In this document: in pieces, positions 1 to 8,475 of the stretch
Layout: every line of letters begins with the position of its first letter
Position numbering within the stretch: the stretch's first letter is position 1
NCBI RefSeq assembly: GCF_963676325.1
Contig: NZ_OY781099.1
Span: forward strand, 4,030,001-4,094,000
Length of the DNA: 64,000 bases
Direction: 5' to 3'
DNA from: an uncultured Bacteroides sp.
GTDB taxonomy: Bacteria > Bacteroidota > Bacteroidia > Bacteroidales > Bacteroidaceae
The notes under the pieces: generated by a model
What the model was told of the DNA's origin: nothing
Databases searched by the model: none
What the model saw: only the letters and a program-made list of their open reading frames with translations
Made by a program: the position numbers and the translations under genes

Positions 1-108
1 ATTATCCAGCGGGATGTGATATTCACGACGTAATCGTTCAACAATAGCACCTTCGGTTAGAATAATCGGAGTATTTTGATAAGTATCTGCAAAAGAAAGA
101 GATTCCAT
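1..108 (-). CDS. N-terminal fragment of a gene running off the window, possibly homocysteine S-methyltransferase-like
   Basis: Thirty-six codons are open on the minus strand from an ATG at 106-108 to the window edge. They encode a start MESLSFADTYQ followed by ILTEGAIVERLRREY. The ILTEGA-(x)-ERL pattern recalls the start of homocysteine S-methyltransferase-type TIM barrels in Bacteroides, but this is recall from a very short fragment, not a firm assignment. A TAnnTTTG-type element lies just upstream at 127-134 on the same strand, which supports this start. Nothing can be said about catalytic residues because the rest of the gene is outside the window. Confidence 0.5.
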   Translation of the reverse strand, partial: MESLSFADTYQNTPIILTEGAIVERLRREYHIPLDN

Positions 109-126
109 TTCAATATCGGTTTTCTG

Positions 127-134
127 CAAATATA
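127..134 (-). promoter_or_regulatory. Bacteroidetes -7 element for the minus-strand gene at the left edge
   Basis: Read on the minus strand this is TATATTTG, a perfect match to the TAnnTTTG consensus, about 20 bases before the ATG at 108. No convincing -33 TTTG was found, so the leader would be short. Confidence 0.4.
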
Positions 135-326
135 ACAAATAAAACGATTTATCCGATTAATGCCTAATTAACCAGATACCTTTGTTATATCTCAAAAAGA
201 GCTAAAATATACAATAAATTCATTTTCTTTACTTATCATGATCACAATATTTTTTGATTTTCCCAATTTTGTAGGATATCCGGAAACGTCATGCAATAAC
301 ATTTGTTTTACACGGGAATATAAACA

Positions 327-355
327 TGTTACAGTTGTGTTACAACCATGTTACA
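327..355 (+). repeat. Three TGTTACA repeats at 11-bp period
   Basis: TGTTACA occurs at 327-333, 338-344 and 349-355, each start exactly 11 bp after the last and separated by 4 variable bases. The repeats sit about 35 bp upstream of the -33 region of the phosphate operon promoter. One-turn spacing puts all copies on the same DNA face, which suits a cooperative operator; that role is inference. The rest of the 338-bp gap (109-446) is AT-rich and shows nothing else. Confidence 0.6.
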
Positions 356-390
356 AGCACATTTATTTTGAATATAAATAATTAGATATT

Positions 391-422
391 ATTGGATTAA
401 TAATATGAAAGCTCTATATTTG
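391..422 (+). promoter_or_regulatory. Promoter of the DUF47-pit operon
   Basis: A perfect -7 element TATATTTG lies at 415-422. A -33-like ATTGG lies at 391-395, leaving about 20 bp between the boxes, the usual Bacteroides spacing. Transcription would start near 430, giving a leader of under 20 bases before the ATG at 447. Confidence 0.6.
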
Positions 423-446
423 CACCCGAAATAATATAGACTACTG

Positions 447-1106
447 ATGAAAATTAATACTTTATTGAGCATGTTTGCTCCAAAAGATGTTAAGTTTTTC
501 CCAATGTTGGAAGAAACAGCTTCAATTCTCTCTCAGTCATCAACCTACCTACAAGAGCTATTTTCTTGTGCGGATGAAGAACATAGAACTGAATTGTGCA
601 GACTGATCAAAGCCGAAGAAGTAAAAGGTGACAAAGTCACCGGAAGTATTATCCATGAGTTAAACAACACATTCATTACTCCTTTTGACAGAGAAGACGT
701 TCATGCACTTGCAGATGTTATGGATGATGTTATTGACGTAATTAACCGCTGTGCACAAAAAGTACTTCTTTACCAACCACACAGTTTCCCTAAACATGCA
801 ATTAGCTTAGTTGAAATTATCAAAAAGGGTACTAATGAAATCCAAAGCGCAGCTAGTGAACTTTCTAACATGAAGAAAACAGATCTTCGTCTTCGCGCAC
901 ATTGCAAAGAGATTAAGAGATTGGAAGAAGAAGCTGACGTTGTATATGAAGAAGCTATTATGAGCCTATTTAAAGGTGCTGACACAATGAACGATACTGT
1001 TGAACTTATAAAACTGAAGGAAATTATTCAGGAACTTGAAAAAGCTGCTAATAAGATCAACAGTACAGGTAAAGTTATCGTAACTATCCTTGTAAAATAC
1101 GCCTGA
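447..1106 (+). CDS. DUF47 (PhoU-like) Pit accessory protein
   Basis: This 219-residue soluble, all-helical protein belongs to the DUF47/PhoU-like family, which partners Pit-type phosphate permeases. The family signature TFITPFDREDVHALADVMDD is at about residues 75-94, and its acidic residues are expected to bind metal clusters as in PhoU. The length fits the family. It is followed after 15 bp by the pit gene, the usual pairing, so it probably modulates phosphate uptake from the cytoplasmic face of the membrane. A good promoter and an 11-bp-period TGTTACA array lie directly upstream. The family and pairing are clear; the regulatory mechanism is inferred from the family. Confidence 0.93.
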   Translation: MKINTLLSMFAPKDVKFFPMLEETASILSQSSTYLQELFSCADEEHRTELCRLIKAEEVKGDKVTGSIIHELNNTFITPFDREDVHALADVMDDVIDVINRCAQKVLLYQPHSFPKHAISLVEIIKKGTNEIQSAASELSNMKKTDLRLRAHCKEIKRLEEEADVVYEEAIMSLFKGADTMNDTVELIKLKEIIQELEKAANKINSTGKVIVTILVKYA

Positions 1107-1121
1107 TAAAAAAGAAATCAT

Positions 1122-2126
1122 ATGACATTACTTATTATTGTAATTGCTTTAGGATTCATCTTCGATTTTATTAATGGCTTTCATGATGCAGCCAATTCTA
1201 TTGCAACAGTTGTTACAACCCGTGTTTTAACTCCTTTTCAAGCTGTTTTATGGGCTGCGGCATTTAACTTTATCGCATTCTTTGTAGCTAAATATGTTTT
1301 TGGTGAGTTTGGTATTGCTAATACAGTTTCCAAGGTCGTATTGGAACAATACATTACTTTACCTATTATTTTTTCTGGCCTTGTTGCCGCTATTTCATGG
1401 AATCTTTTGACATGGAGACTAGGGATACCTTCTTCATCTTCTCATACTTTAATTGGAGGATTTGCCGGAGCAGCTATCTGCGGAGGTGGATTTCAATCCA
1501 TTCATACTGCTGTTATCGTAAAAATTGCTGCATTTATTGTTTTGGCGCCTGTAATCGGTATGGTCATTTCTTCAATGATTACTATCGGAGTTCTGTGGCT
1601 ATTTAAAGGTATGAATGCCCGAACTGCAGAAAATTCGTTCAGGAAATTGCAATTAGTCTCTTCGGGATTGTTCAGTTTAGGCCACGGATTAAATGATTCA
1701 CAGAAAGTAATGGGTATTATTGCTACAGCGTTGATCTCATATGGTAGTATTGACTCTGTACAATCAATGCCCGATTGGGTTCCTCTATGTTGCTTTGCCG
1801 CTATTGGTTTAGGAACAATGAGTGGAGGATGGCGTATTGTGAAAACAATGGGTAGCAAAATTACAAAGGTTACTGCTTTAGAGGGCGTTTGTGCCGAATC
1901 TGCTGGTGCAGTGACTCTGTTCATCACTGAGATTCTTAAAATTCCTGTAAGTACGACACACACCATCACTGGATCTATTATGGGAGTAGGAGCTGTTAAA
2001 AGACTATCTGCCGTACGTTGGGGTGTTACTATAAACTTGATGTGGGCATGGATTCTTACAATTCCTGTTAGCGCTGTGCTTGCTAGCCTGATTTATCTGT
2101 TGGTAAGCTTCATCGGTATTAAATAA
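1122..2126 (+). CDS. pit: Low-affinity inorganic phosphate transporter, Pit family
   Basis: This 334-residue polytopic membrane protein has the inverted-repeat layout of PiT transporters (Pfam PHO4). Both signature motifs are visible: GFHDAANSIATVV at residues 19-31 and GHGLNDSQK at about 187-195. It should import phosphate with H+ or Na+, probably as a metal-phosphate complex. It is shorter than E. coli PitA and of the compact size seen beside DUF47 proteins. It follows the DUF47 gene by 15 bp and precedes the CvfB-like gene by 12 bp, so the three are probably co-transcribed from the promoter near 391-422. Confidence 0.95.
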   Translation: MTLLIIVIALGFIFDFINGFHDAANSIATVVTTRVLTPFQAVLWAAAFNFIAFFVAKYVFGEFGIANTVSKVVLEQYITLPIIFSGLVAAISWNLLTWRLGIPSSSSHTLIGGFAGAAICGGGFQSIHTAVIVKIAAFIVLAPVIGMVISSMITIGVLWLFKGMNARTAENSFRKLQLVSSGLFSLGHGLNDSQKVMGIIATALISYGSIDSVQSMPDWVPLCCFAAIGLGTMSGGWRIVKTMGSKITKVTALEGVCAESAGAVTLFITEILKIPVSTTHTITGSIMGVGAVKRLSAVRWGVTINLMWAWILTIPVSAVLASLIYLLVSFIGIK

Positions 2127-2138
2127 TAAATTTCATAT

Positions 2139-2987
2139 ATGAGTATAGAACTAGGGAAATTTAACGTACTTGAGATTGTAAAAACAGTCGACTTCGGAGT
2201 TTATCTTGATGGCGAAGAGGAAGGTGAAATCTTGCTTCCTACTCGTTACGTTCCTGAAGAATACAACATCGGTGATTTCCTTAACGTTTTTCTTTACCTG
2301 GATAATGAAGAACGGCTAATTGCTACAACTCTGACACCATTGGTGCAGGTTGGAGAGTTTGCTTGTCTGGAAGTATCATGGGTAAACGAATTCGGAGCAT
2401 TCCTTAACTGGGGATTGATGAAAGATCTTTTCGTTCCTTTCAGGGAACAAAAGATGACAATGATGGTTGGCAAGAAATATGTTGTTCACGCACATATTGA
2501 TGAAGAAAGCTATCGTATTGTGGCTTCTGCCAAAGTAGAAAGATATCTTTCAAAAGAGTTTCCTGCTTATGAACTAAATGAGGAAGTATCTATTCTTATC
2601 TGGCAAAAGACTGACCTTGGATTTAAAGCTATTGTAGAGAATCAATTCAGCGGATTGTTATACGAAGGAGAGATTTTCCAACGTTTACAAACCGGAATGA
2701 CACTAAAAGCTTTTGTGAAACAAGTCAGGGAAGACGGCAAAATTGACCTGATGCTTCAGAAGCCAGGATTTGAAAAGATAGACGATTTTGCAGATACTTT
2801 ATTATCATATATCAAGGAACACGGAGGAAGCATTGAGCTGACCGACAAGAGTCCGGCTGAAGATATATATGATACCTTTGAAGTGAGCAAGAAAACATTC
2901 AAAAAGGGTGTGGGAGATCTGTATAGAAAAAGATTAATTGTTCTTGAAGCCAACGGCATCCGTTTAGCAAAAGAAAATAAGAAATAG
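2139..2987 (+). CDS. CvfB-like S1-domain RNA-binding protein
   Basis: This 282-residue protein matches the CvfB/YitL family: tandem S1-like OB folds in the first 210 residues and a C-terminal winged helix at about 215-282 (the segment SPAEDIYDTFEVSKKTFKKG). An S1-type pattern with FGVYLDGEEEGEILLP is near residues 20-35, and a second, FGAFLNWGLMKDLFVP, near 83-98. CvfB proteins bind RNA and affect virulence and gene expression in Firmicutes; in Bacteroidetes the role is unknown. It is the last gene of the unit that starts with DUF47-pit and is followed by a strong terminator. Confidence 0.88.
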   Translation: MSIELGKFNVLEIVKTVDFGVYLDGEEEGEILLPTRYVPEEYNIGDFLNVFLYLDNEERLIATTLTPLVQVGEFACLEVSWVNEFGAFLNWGLMKDLFVPFREQKMTMMVGKKYVVHAHIDEESYRIVASAKVERYLSKEFPAYELNEEVSILIWQKTDLGFKAIVENQFSGLLYEGEIFQRLQTGMTLKAFVKQVREDGKIDLMLQKPGFEKIDDFADTLLSYIKEHGGSIELTDKSPAEDIYDTFEVSKKTFKKGVGDLYRKRLIVLEANGIRLAKENKK

Positions 2988-3020
2988 GGAAATCCCTAAA
3001 TACATATCGGGATTATCATT

Positions 3021-3050
3021 AGGGCGAGGAGTTTCCTCGCCCTATTTTTG
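3021..3050 (+). terminator. Rho-independent terminator after the cvfB-like gene
   Basis: A perfect 10-bp stem, AGGGCGAGGA against TCCTCGCCCT, with a 3-base loop is followed by ATTTTTG. It lies 34 bp after the stop codon of the cvfB-like gene. Confidence 0.9.
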
Positions 3051-3083
3051 TTCCATCAAAATAACCATTTAAACTGTTGAGTT

Positions 3084-4493
3084 ATGAAAAAAATAATATT
3101 TACCTTAATTGCCATCAGTATGGTTTCCATGAGTACCATGAGTGTGGCTGCAATGAGCTTAAATAAGGTTCGCAATGAGACTCGTTTCCTCACAGATAAG
3201 ATGGCTTATGAGTTGAACCTTTCTACAGAACAATATAATGACTGCTATGAAATTAATTACGACTTTATTTATAATGTTCGTGATATAATGGATGAAGTGA
3301 TTTACGGTGAAGACTGGGCGCTTGACAGATATTACAATTTTCTTGATGTTCGTAATGACGACCTTCGCTGGGTATTGGAAGACTGGCAATACGAAAGATT
3401 CCTTGACACGGAATATTTTTATCGCCCTATCTATTCAGAAGGAAGTTCCTGGGGCTTTAGAATATATCTGACCTATACAAATCCTTATATGTTCTATTTC
3501 GGGAAGCCTTATAACTATAGCTCTTATTCAGGTGGACACTACCGTACATACTTTAACAACAACAGCTATTATGTAAACAGGTATCACCACAATGTATACA
3601 GAGGTAGTTTCAGTACAAGACAAGAGAACGTTTATATAAACAATCGCCGTTCTGATTTTGGCGACCGCAACCCAAAAAGTAATTCATCTGTTGACAGAAA
3701 CCGTAGATCTTCATCAAGGATATTTAATGATGAACTTTACAATAACGACAGAAGTTCAGGCTCATCAAGAAGCAGAATACCGGGAAATGTTACCCGTCCT
3801 ACTGATAATAGCGGCAGCAAAGACAGAGACGGATCTTCTTCAGACAGAGATAAAAGCAGTTACGGAAGAGATGTAAATAAGAGTAGAGAGACTAATACCG
3901 ACAGAAATGTAAGCACTGAGAGAGGAACTAATCCTGTAAGAACTCCAAGAAACGAGAGCTATTACAATAACTCCGACAGCAGAAGCACAGGCAATGGTAA
4001 TTATTCATCAGGAAGCAACGGAAGAAGTTCATCTTCAAACAATAATTCTTCCACTTATTCTCCTGAAAGAAGCAATTCTTCATCCAGAAGTTCTGATTAC
4101 ACAAGGAGCAGTGCCGTTAGCCGTCCATCGAGTACATCGGGCAATACAGAGAGAAGTTCATCATACAGCCGCCCTTCTTCAGGTTCTGATTCAAGAGGAA
4201 GCAGCAGTGTAAGCAGAAGTTCTGATAACAACAGAGGTAATGCAGAGACTCGTTCTTCAGTAAGTACAGAGAGAAGTTCATCATACAGCCGCCCTTCTTC
4301 AGGTTCTGATTCAAGAGGAAGCAGCAGTGTAAGCAGAAGTTCTGATAACAACAGAGGTAATGCAGAGACTCGTTCTTCAGTAAGTACAGAAAGAAGCTCA
4401 TCAAGCAGCAACTCTTCTTCACGCTCTTCAGATAATAATAATAACAGCAGCCGTTCATCGGATTCTTCCAGAGGTAGCGGCAGAACAAGATAA
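3084..4493 (+). CDS. Secreted Ser/Arg/Asn-rich low-complexity protein
   Basis: This 469-residue protein has a signal peptide (MKKIIFTLIAISMVSMSTMSVAA). A globular N-terminal part (about 25-150) contains FLTDKMAYELNLSTEQYND, which resembles the helical LTxxQ-type element of Spy/CpxP-like periplasmic proteins; this resemblance is weak. From about residue 165 the chain is disordered and built from Ser, Arg, Asn, Asp, Gly and Thr. Near the C-terminus a 40-residue block is repeated exactly. I do not recognise a named family. It is probably periplasmic or surface-located and basic enough to bind polyanions such as nucleic acid or cell-wall polymer; that is inference. It stands alone between two terminators. 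Confidence 0.85.
   Translation: MKKIIFTLIAISMVSMSTMSVAAMSLNKVRNETRFLTDKMAYELNLSTEQYNDCYEINYDFIYNVRDIMDEVIYGEDWALDRYYNFLDVRNDDLRWVLEDWQYERFLDTEYFYRPIYSEGSSWGFRIYLTYTNPYMFYFGKPYNYSSYSGGHYRTYFNNNSYYVNRYHHNVYRGSFSTRQENVYINNRRSDFGDRNPKSNSSVDRNRRSSSRIFNDELYNNDRSSGSSRSRIPGNVTRPTDNSGSKDRDGSSSDRDKSSYGRDVNKSRETNTDRNVSTERGTNPVRTPRNESYYNNSDSRSTGNGNYSSGSNGRSSSSNNNSSTYSPERSNSSSRSSDYTRSSAVSRPSSTSGNTERSSSYSRPSSGSDSRGSSSVSRSSDNNRGNAETRSSVSTERSSSYSRPSSGSDSRGSSSVSRSSDNNRGNAETRSSVSTERSSSSSNSSSRSSDNNNNSSRSSDSSRGSGRTR
4145..4390 (+). repeat. Perfect 120-bp tandem duplication inside the Ser/Arg-rich gene
   Basis: Bases 4145-4270 are identical to 4265-4390, so a 120-bp unit (40 codons, in frame) is present twice with no difference and runs 6 bases into a third copy. 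Absence of even silent differences points to a recent duplication or ongoing homogenisation. Confidence 0.95.
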
Positions 4494-4531
4494 TAGTTTG
4501 AATAGTTAGTTTTTAACAATCATTTTTTAAT

Positions 4532-4563
4532 AAAAGGCAGTCACTGTGAAGCGACTGCCTTTT
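4532..4563. terminator. Bidirectional terminator between convergent genes
   Basis: The stem AAAAGGCAGTC against GACTGCCTTTT has a 10-base loop and carries A-runs and T-runs on both sides, so it can stop transcription from both the plus-strand gene ending at 4493 and the minus-strand gene ending at 4570. Confidence 0.9.
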
Positions 4564-4569
4564 ATCGTT

Positions 4570-6513
4570 TTATTCTTTATTCTCTTCCGGCGGAAGAATC
4601 ACTGTAACTGTGTCTTTGGGTAACGGGAAGTTGTTTACCGCTGAACCGGTAACCTGAACCACAGGCTGTATATTGGCGGCTTCTTCGGCACTAATCAGCC
4701 CTTTCCTACTCAGGCGATTGGCAATTAGTCGGTAATAACTGCCCAGCCACGGTTTAAGTTGCATGTTTGCATCGAAAGAGCTCCGGAAATGTTTTGGTTT
4801 CGGGATGATTGATGCCAGGAAAATTGCTTCTTCCGTGGTGAGCTGTGACGGTGTTTTATCAAAGTAAAAACGAGAAGCTTCAGACGCACCATAAATCATT
4901 GGTCCCCACTCAGCTATATTCAGATAAACTTCGTACATTCTATGCTTGGATGTAATGCCTTGATTCTCTACAAGCCACACAATCATTGCCTCTTCAAGCT
5001 TACGGAGCAAATTCTTGTTCCGGTTGAGGAATACATTCTTCACCAGCTGCATGGAGATTGTACTTCCACCGCGGGCAAATTTCTTCACTTTAAGGTCATA
5101 GATCAGGGCTTTGGTCAGGGCATCTAGGCGGAATCCTCTGTGAGAGAAAAAAGATCCATCTTCAGATTGCATCACAGCTTCCTTCAAAAGTGGCGATATG
5201 CTGTCCAGCGGACAGAAGTCAGGATTCTCGGGACCAACGATAAACGTGCGAACCGGCCGCCCATTTTCATAGGCTGTATATAGAAAAGAGCCATTCATCT
5301 TTGACAGATTCTCACTGCCATATCCCAGTATCTTAAAGTTCTGCTTCCTCAGATCAGATTCCAGTTTCAGTGCATTCAGATTATTAAAGTCTAAGTCGAG
5401 CAAGAAATGGTAAGAGAGATTTCCGCTTGTCCGCAATCCATCCAGACTACTAAACAGTCCTTTGGGCAGAGAAGAGAAAAGCTCATCGGCGGGAAAGGAA
5501 GGTTTATCCACAGATGCGGTGATGTGCCACTTAGTTCCTTTCTGAGCCTTTATATAGGGATGGAATTGCAATTTATTAAACTGGATAACGGTTGCACTGT
5601 CTAGCTCCAGATAATCTTTGCCCACATTGACTGTGTAGTTAAAGCGTCCGCGATCCAGATTTATCACATCGGGAGAAAGTCCCGGATGATAAAGCTGCAA
5701 TCCGCAAACTTCCGCCTTGCCCGACAAGGCTATCTTGCCTCCTCCAATATCGCTTTTAGTCAGGCGGTAAGCAAGTGTGTCGAACGCCATCTGTGCACCG
5801 TAATATTTATTCAGATATGGGAGCACCACCTTTCCATTATATTTTGAATAGAGCTCAGCCTCAAGCGTTTTTTCTCCGTTGTGCAGGCGTCCCCTGCTCA
5901 TCCAGTGGTTTACCACATTATTTTCTTTTACAATAATCTCGGTTACAAAACGGTTTTCCTGTATGTGAAGCATCGGAACCTGCACGGCCGTGTAATTATC
6001 ATCGCGACGATAACTCATCAGAAAATCAGTCGTATTACCATTCTCGGGCAGGAATCCGAAGAACATATCCAATATATCGGAGATTTTCCCGGCATAATCC
6101 TTCTTATCCTCCTTCACCTCTTTCTTTTTATCCTTCTTAAAAAGGAAATCATAGTTGGAAAGAGAGTCTTTCTTCACAAAGCTGATGTGAAGTCCATCGG
6201 TATTTACCTGCCTTACTTCTACATCCATTGCAAGCATTTTCCAAAGATTAAGATGAGCCTTTGCCGAACGCAGGTTAAGCAATGTGTCTCTTTCATTAGG
6301 AACCACCACAAACTTCTCGATATCCACCTCACTGATTCCAGGCATGTAAAGGCGGGCGTAACTGATTTTCAGTCCGTATTCTTTTTCTAATTTGTCAAAT
6401 TTTCCTTTTGCATAGTGATTCAACAGAGTATCTCTGCCTATGTATGCGGCAATAAGCGCTACAACAATGAGGCCAAGAGCAACCAGGATCCCTATTTTTA
6501 TTTTTTTTCCCAT
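4570..6513 (-). CDS. Peptidoglycan glycosyltransferase (GT51) with a large N-terminal periplasmic domain
   Basis: This 647-residue protein has one N-terminal membrane segment (about residues 6-25) and a roughly 400-residue periplasmic region that recalls AsmA/DUF748-like beta-rich domains. The C-terminal GT51 domain has EDGSFFSHRGF at 451-461 with the catalytic Glu, RGGSTISMQLVKN at 481-493 and RKLEEA at 504-509. It should polymerise lipid II into glycan strands. No penicillin-binding transpeptidase domain follows, so it is monofunctional, yet far longer than E. coli MtgA. It is a single gene with its own -7 element at 6554-6561 and shares a bidirectional terminator with its convergent neighbour. 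Confidence 0.9.
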   Translation of the reverse strand: MGKKIKIGILVALGLIVVALIAAYIGRDTLLNHYAKGKFDKLEKEYGLKISYARLYMPGISEVDIEKFVVVPNERDTLLNLRSAKAHLNLWKMLAMDVEVRQVNTDGLHISFVKKDSLSNYDFLFKKDKKKEVKEDKKDYAGKISDILDMFFGFLPENGNTTDFLMSYRRDDNYTAVQVPMLHIQENRFVTEIIVKENNVVNHWMSRGRLHNGEKTLEAELYSKYNGKVVLPYLNKYYGAQMAFDTLAYRLTKSDIGGGKIALSGKAEVCGLQLYHPGLSPDVINLDRGRFNYTVNVGKDYLELDSATVIQFNKLQFHPYIKAQKGTKWHITASVDKPSFPADELFSSLPKGLFSSLDGLRTSGNLSYHFLLDLDFNNLNALKLESDLRKQNFKILGYGSENLSKMNGSFLYTAYENGRPVRTFIVGPENPDFCPLDSISPLLKEAVMQSEDGSFFSHRGFRLDALTKALIYDLKVKKFARGGSTISMQLVKNVFLNRNKNLLRKLEEAMIVWLVENQGITSKHRMYEVYLNIAEWGPMIYGASEASRFYFDKTPSQLTTEEAIFLASIIPKPKHFRSSFDANMQLKPWLGSYYRLIANRLSRKGLISAEEAANIQPVVQVTGSAVNNFPLPKDTVTVILPPEENKE

Positions 6514-6553
6514 ACTGAATGTAAATCCGTTTGTATAGATTTGTTTTGCGATG

Positions 6554-6561
6554 CAAAAGTA
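6554..6561 (-). promoter_or_regulatory. -7 element of the GT51 gene
   Basis: On the minus strand this reads TACTTTTG, a perfect TAnnTTTG, 41 bp upstream of the ATG at 6513. No clear -33 box was identified. Confidence 0.45.
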
Positions 6562-6702
6562 GATATTTCTATCGGAACCTGTTCATTTATTTAAAAGAAA
6601 TAGAGAGTCAGGTGGAGGATTAACCGGACCTAAGCCAAAAGATGCAGGGAGTTTAGTAAATGACAGGCGGGACTTTTTTAGAAACAGCTAGTCTTTATAC
6701 AT

Positions 6703-6743
6703 AAAAGGTCTACTCCTTTAACATGCAAAGAGTAGACCTTTTT
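6703..6743. terminator. Terminator downstream of the secreted nuclease gene
   Basis: A 13-bp perfect stem, AAAAGGTCTACTC against GAGTAGACCTTTT, flanks a 14-base loop, with T-runs on both strands. On the minus strand it follows the nuclease stop codon (6804) by about 60 bp. The rest of 6562-6803 shows no gene. Confidence 0.85.
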
Positions 6744-6803
6744 ATACTTTAGTGTAGTTCTTTTAAAGAACATATAACGGGAGATTGCCTTAACAGCGGC
6801 GGG

Positions 6804-8438
6804 CTATTGTATTAACAGTTTAGAGACTTGGGCTTTCTTCCCGTTGAACGCCCGAATAATATAGAATCCTTTCTGCAATGAAACGGTAGGAAGCATGAAA
6901 TATTCTCCGGGAGTTGGGTTTGCAGACGAATAAATCAGCTGTCCATTCACGGCCAGCAGCTCCACCCTATCAATTTGCCCGGCACAAAGCGTTACGTATC
7001 CCTGAGACGGATCGCCATAGACGTGCAGTTTATCGGCTTTATCAGCCTCAGCATCCTTGATTCCTGTGCTATAAGTGCCCAGGTTAAGTCCGGTTACTAT
7101 CGGATCATGGTCGGAACAACGGTAAGGATCTGCAGAATAATAGGTTGTATATTCATACCCAAAATAAGAAGGTTCGTCGGCATTGATGTGCCACGGGCGG
7201 GCTCCGGTTACCTGCTGACTAAGATTGGCGGTTGCCAGTGAATGATCAAGGTATCCCACATTACCACTATACACATAACTGTAATCTGACGGAGAATAAC
7301 GCTTCAGCTGATTCACAAGCCCGTTGTTGGTGTATACTTTGATAGGGTCTTCCATGGAATAGGAATTCATATCGCCCACCACAAGTACATCGGGGTCTCC
7401 ATAATAGTTTGTAAGAGAATTCAATGTACTTACAACATTCTGAGCCTGGCTAACTCGCAGAGCGTTATAACCTCCTTGTCCATCGCCCAAGTCTGCATCA
7501 TTCCCCGACCCTCCGGTGGATTTTGCTTTCAAATGGTTCACAGCTATAATCACACGCTCACCATTACTATTCAGATCGAAGGCCTGCGCAACCTGACGCA
7601 ACCGATATCCTCCGCTTCCAAATGTTTTGATTGACAGGTAAGGAGTAACCTTGGTCTTATTATAAATAAATACGTTTTTGGTATATGTACTTTCAGAGTA
7701 GTCGTTATCCGCCACATAAGCGTAGTTATTTGATGAGGTTACTTCGTTTAAACCATTCACCAAATCGGTTACAGAGGTATTCCCCTGCCCCACTTCACAA
7801 AGAGCATAAACGTCAGCGTTCAATCCTTTAAGGGCAGCCAAAAGTTTGGCTCGTTGACGGTCAAATTCCTCTTTATTTGCAGCACCGTAAGTTGGGTTCC
7901 ACAATAAACTACTAGCAATGTAATATTCCACATTAAAGCTGGCCACTTTCAGGTTACATGCTCCAACACTTCCTGGTGATAAGGTTCTTTCATTGCCCGA
8001 AAACACCGGCTGTACTGTAGGAGTCAGCGAATAAGCGCCATTAATATAGGATAAAGTGCCACGCAATCCGGTTACCTTGCTTCCGGTTCGCAACGTATGA
8101 TTACTATCTGTGTAAGCTAATGCAGGACCATTCAGGGTAAGCTTTCGCTCATTGTTCTGGGTTGCAAGATTGTTTGCCTCAATGCCTGGCAAAGCCACCT
8201 CGGTAGGAGAATAAAGCACATCGGGAGAAAGGGTAATTACTCCCGATGGACTTGTATAATATGTTTTTGTGACTGTGAGCGGACAAGTAAAGATTACCTC
8301 CTGCCCGCTCAGGGAAGGAGATAAATCGGTGGTAAATGACTTTATTTCAACTTGTGAATATGCGGGCAAACAACATAAAAGTCCGCACCATATTCCAATA
8401 AACAGCAAAACATTCTTTCGCATAGCTCTCTTTTTCAA
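6804..8438 (-). CDS. Secreted endonuclease/exonuclease/phosphatase-family nuclease with type IX-like C-terminus
   Basis: This 544-residue protein has a signal peptide ending near PAYSQ. The central region from LKVASFNVEYYI onward is an exonuclease-endonuclease-phosphatase fold like that of ExeM-type extracellular nucleases: CEVGQG, VNHLKAKSTGGSGNDAD, VVGDMNSYSMEDP and SDHDPIV carry the expected metal-binding Glu, Asp/Asn and catalytic His positions. The last 75 residues (from about 470) look like a type A sorting domain of the type IX secretion system, ending in GFYIIRAFNGKKAQVSKLLIQ-like strands. It probably degrades extracellular DNA for phosphate or nucleotides, or modifies biofilm; the substrate is inferred. 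It is monocistronic, with its own promoter and terminator. Confidence 0.87.
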   Translation of the reverse strand: MKKRAMRKNVLLFIGIWCGLLCCLPAYSQVEIKSFTTDLSPSLSGQEVIFTCPLTVTKTYYTSPSGVITLSPDVLYSPTEVALPGIEANNLATQNNERKLTLNGPALAYTDSNHTLRTGSKVTGLRGTLSYINGAYSLTPTVQPVFSGNERTLSPGSVGACNLKVASFNVEYYIASSLLWNPTYGAANKEEFDRQRAKLLAALKGLNADVYALCEVGQGNTSVTDLVNGLNEVTSSNNYAYVADNDYSESTYTKNVFIYNKTKVTPYLSIKTFGSGGYRLRQVAQAFDLNSNGERVIIAVNHLKAKSTGGSGNDADLGDGQGGYNALRVSQAQNVVSTLNSLTNYYGDPDVLVVGDMNSYSMEDPIKVYTNNGLVNQLKRYSPSDYSYVYSGNVGYLDHSLATANLSQQVTGARPWHINADEPSYFGYEYTTYYSADPYRCSDHDPIVTGLNLGTYSTGIKDAEADKADKLHVYGDPSQGYVTLCAGQIDRVELLAVNGQLIYSSANPTPGEYFMLPTVSLQKGFYIIRAFNGKKAQVSKLLIQ

Positions 8439-8457
8439 AAAACAAAATTAAGGAATG

Positions 8458-8465
8458 CAAAGATA
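8458..8465 (-). promoter_or_regulatory. -7 element of the secreted nuclease gene
   Basis: On the minus strand this reads TATCTTTG, a perfect TAnnTTTG, 20 bp from the ATG at 8438. A second match (TAATTTTG, 8443-8450) is too close to the start to be the main one. Confidence 0.5.
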
Positions 8466-8475
8466 ATGTATATTC

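Noticed and set aside
4097..4519. Leu/Glu-rich minus-strand open frames opposite the Ser/Arg-rich gene
   Set aside because: They mirror the low-complexity Ser/Arg codons of the plus-strand gene and include the same 120-bp duplication; no promoter or family match supports them.
5881..6390. 169-codon plus-strand open frame opposite the GT51 gene
   Set aside because: It is antisense to the N-terminal region of a long gene with clear motifs and shows no domain or promoter of its own.
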